A stretch of DNA of 32,112 bases, taken from positions 1-32,112 of the forward strand of contig DATHTK010000053.1 in assembly GCA_035463295.1 (NCBI GenBank), in the 5' to 3' direction. The stretch comes from DATHTK01 sp035463295. Lineage in GTDB: Bacteria; Actinomycetota; Rubrobacteria; Rubrobacterales; Rubrobacteraceae. Below are positions 30,701-32,112 of the stretch, piece by piece. Every line of letters begins with the position of its first letter. Within the stretch, counting starts at the first letter, position 1. The translations under genes were made by a program, and so were the position numbers. The notes beneath the pieces are model-generated. The model saw only the letters and a list, made by a program, of their open reading frames with translations, was not told the origin of the DNA and ran no database searches.

Positions 30701-32112
30701 AGAACTACAAAACGGTCCTGTGATCTCGTACCCATCTTCGGTAGGCCGAAACTCCAGGCGCAGCTTGTGGTAGAGGGTGTTTCTTCCCTCTGGAGTAAGG
30801 CGGTCGAGGTTCTCGGGCACGGCCGCTGCCCACGATGCGCGAAGGGCGTCACGGTCGCGCTCTAGCTGCTCGATTTCTTCTCGACGCCCCTCTATGGCCT
30901 CCAGTTCCCTCTCTGCCGTCCGGCGAGTCTCTTCAAGGTCCGCAAGAGCCTCATCAAGCTCCTGCTCGCTCATACGCCCTTTAGCGGCGAGTCGGAGATA
31001 GCCGCGACGCTCCTGATCCACTTCGGCGAGTCTGTCTAACCACGCCTTGGCTTCCCTGTCAGGGTCTCCGCGCAGCTCTGCGCGCTTCTGCTCTATGAGC
31101 GTGTCCATGCCGATGAGTATTCGCTCCGGGTTCTTCATGGCTCTGGAGACGAACTCCCACATTGCCGCCTCCGCAGGCTCTGCACGTGCCATCTTCTGTT
31201 TGCAGGAGTGGCGCCTGTAGTCCACTCCACGGTGGCAGCGGTAGTAGTGGTAGTGTTTCTCGCCGCGCTTGGCCGTGTGCGAGGTCATCGCAGCCCCGCA
31301 TGAGGGACAGCGTATGAGGCCCCTCAGTTCCCATCCCCGAGCAAGGTTCTTCCTCTCCTGGGAGCGGGGCGCCTCTATCGCAGTCCTTGCTCTCTCTACG
31401 AGCTTGCGAGGGAGAAAGGACGGTACCGGAGCCCCAATCCACTCTTCTGGGCTCCTGCGAGCAACGGCGACCTTCGTTCGGTATCGCCTGGTACCGTCCC
31501 GCGAAGGCTCAGAGACCTGGCGGGATTTCTGCGAGGAACGGTTCCACCAGCGTATGCCGTACTCCTTACCTTCGTTCAGGGTGGCGGCTACCGCTTGTGG
31601 CACCAACTGCGCTGCCTCCTCGCAGGTATGCGGCTTGTAGGTATCGCTCAGGATCATCCTCTTGAGGGTCGGCCTGTGCCAAACCTCTTTTCCGGTGGGA
31701 GAAGGTATGTCTTCGCGGTAAAGCCTCGTCTGTATGGCCTTCGTACCGTACCCTTCGGCGGCCAGTCGAAATATCTTCTCCACGACCGCACTCTCAGACT
31801 CGTGGATGACCAGCCCGTCGCGTGTCTCGTTGTACCCGAAGCCGTAGGGAGGCTTCATCGTCGCTATGACCTTGCCCTGTCGCGCCTTCTGGAGTTTCCC
31901 TCTCCGTGTTCTCTCCGATATTTTTGCTCGCTCGTACTTGGCGAGCTGGTCCAGTATGCCGTCTGTGAGTTCGCCTTCGGGGCTCTCGTCTCCCCTGTCG
32001 TTCAAGGCACGTATCTTCGTGCCGTGCTCCTCGAACTCTCGCCTCAAGAGGTAGTGATAGGCAGGCTCACGTGCAAACCTGTCGCGGTCCTGGGCCAGCA
32101 CCACCGAGACGC
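30683..32112 (-). CDS. Large serine recombinase/integrase (5' end outside window)
   Basis: At least 475 residues; the gene enters from the right edge and lacks only its N-terminus. The end of the resolvase catalytic domain is present (VLAQDRDRFARE with the catalytic Arg residues, then SPEGELTDGILDQLAKYERAKISERTRRG). A Recombinase domain follows (GFGYNETRDGLVIHESE, IFRLAAEGYGTKAIQ, W-x-x-x-T-LKRMILSDTY), then a zinc ribbon with CPSCGAAM and a later YYRCHRG and CKQ. A long coiled coil (MSEQELDEALADLEETRR and onward) completes the phage/ICE integrase layout. It would insert or excise an element by site-specific recombination. Its stop lies inside the ComEC-like stub, placing it at the element boundary. 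Confidence 0.92.
   Translation of the reverse strand, partial: VSVVLAQDRDRFAREPAYHYLLRREFEEHGTKIRALNDRGDESPEGELTDGILDQLAKYERAKISERTRRGKLQKARQGKVIATMKPPYGFGYNETRDGLVIHESESAVVEKIFRLAAEGYGTKAIQTRLYREDIPSPTGKEVWHRPTLKRMILSDTYKPHTCEEAAQLVPQAVAATLNEGKEYGIRWWNRSSQKSRQVSEPSRDGTRRYRTKVAVARRSPEEWIGAPVPSFLPRKLVERARTAIEAPRSQERKNLARGWELRGLIRCPSCGAAMTSHTAKRGEKHYHYYRCHRGVDYRRHSCKQKMARAEPAEAAMWEFVSRAMKNPERILIGMDTLIEQKRAELRGDPDREAKAWLDRLAEVDQERRGYLRLAAKGRMSEQELDEALADLEETRRTAERELEAIEGRREEIEQLERDRDALRASWAAAVPENLDRLTPEGRNTLYHKLRLEFRPTEDGYEITGPFCSSNPLSC

Noticed and set aside
1..32112. CRISPR array, tandem repeats, rRNA or tRNA genes
   Set aside because: No regularly spaced identical repeats and no foldable tRNA or rRNA-like segments were seen on reading; a dedicated scan was not possible.

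Overview
The window is high-GC bacterial DNA with short intergenic gaps. Many start codons are GTG or TTG behind GGAGG-type ribosome sites, and many genes overlap by 4 bp (ATGA, GTGA, TTGA). Gene content points to an actinobacterium: a pentose-phosphate block with opcA, a GbsR/MarR-linked drug-type ABC exporter, Tat/lipoprotein solute-binding proteins, and succinylase-type lysine genes. The combination resembles the deep-branching Rubrobacter lineage. That placement is inference from gene style, not a database match.

Layout. 1-1.5 kb: the tail of a sensor histidine kinase, overlapped by a sugar-type ABC solute-binding lipoprotein. 1.7-5.1 kb, minus strand: a DUF815 AAA ATPase, then a coupled three-gene operon (shortened GbsR/MarR-like regulator, ABC ATPase, ABC-2 permease). 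5.3-7.2 kb: a RacA-like HTH/coiled-coil protein, a Rieske lipoprotein and a divergent DoxX protein. 7.3-11.7 kb: lysine/diaminopimelate genes, with lysA facing away from an overlapping dapC-dapD-dapE operon. 11.8-13.1 kb: a second solute-binding protein, clearly paralogous to the first. 13.2-15.3 kb: an AI-2E-family transporter and a lipoate ligase-family protein. 15.4-16.9 kb: a CcdA-like thiol-electron carrier behind a membrane-anchored DsbA-like protein whose reading frame is interrupted by a single TGA. 17.1-19.6 kb: a small protein, a zinc alcohol dehydrogenase, a PLDc_N-type membrane protein and CorA. 19.8-20.8 kb: an SDR epimerase. 20.8-28.5 kb, minus strand: tkt-tal-gnd-(four-helix-bundle gene)-zwf-opcA-pgl. 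28.5-29.1 kb: non-coding except for a decayed HNH endonuclease. 29.1-30.4 kb: ssb and a membrane-anchored methyltransferase. 30.4 kb to the end: the 3' stub of a ComEC-type gene, abutted by a large serine recombinase that runs off the window.

How it fits together. The 20.8-28.5 kb block encodes both the oxidative (zwf, opcA, pgl, gnd) and non-oxidative (tkt, tal) pentose phosphate pathway, supplying NADPH and sugar phosphates. The dap genes make meso-diaminopimelate, and LysA converts it to lysine. CcdA and the DsbA-like protein probably form an extracytoplasmic thiol/disulfide pathway.

The most exciting observation is the DsbA-like gene. Its only interruption is a TGA, placed exactly where the first, nucleophilic cysteine of the CxxC site should be. 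Frame and homology are otherwise intact on both sides, which makes it a strong candidate selenoprotein (U-x-x-C). Next in interest are the serine recombinase abutting a comEC stub, the regulator with apparent internal deletions, the SSB whose acidic tip is buried by a basic extension, and two degenerate selfish or accessory genes beside the pentose-phosphate genes.
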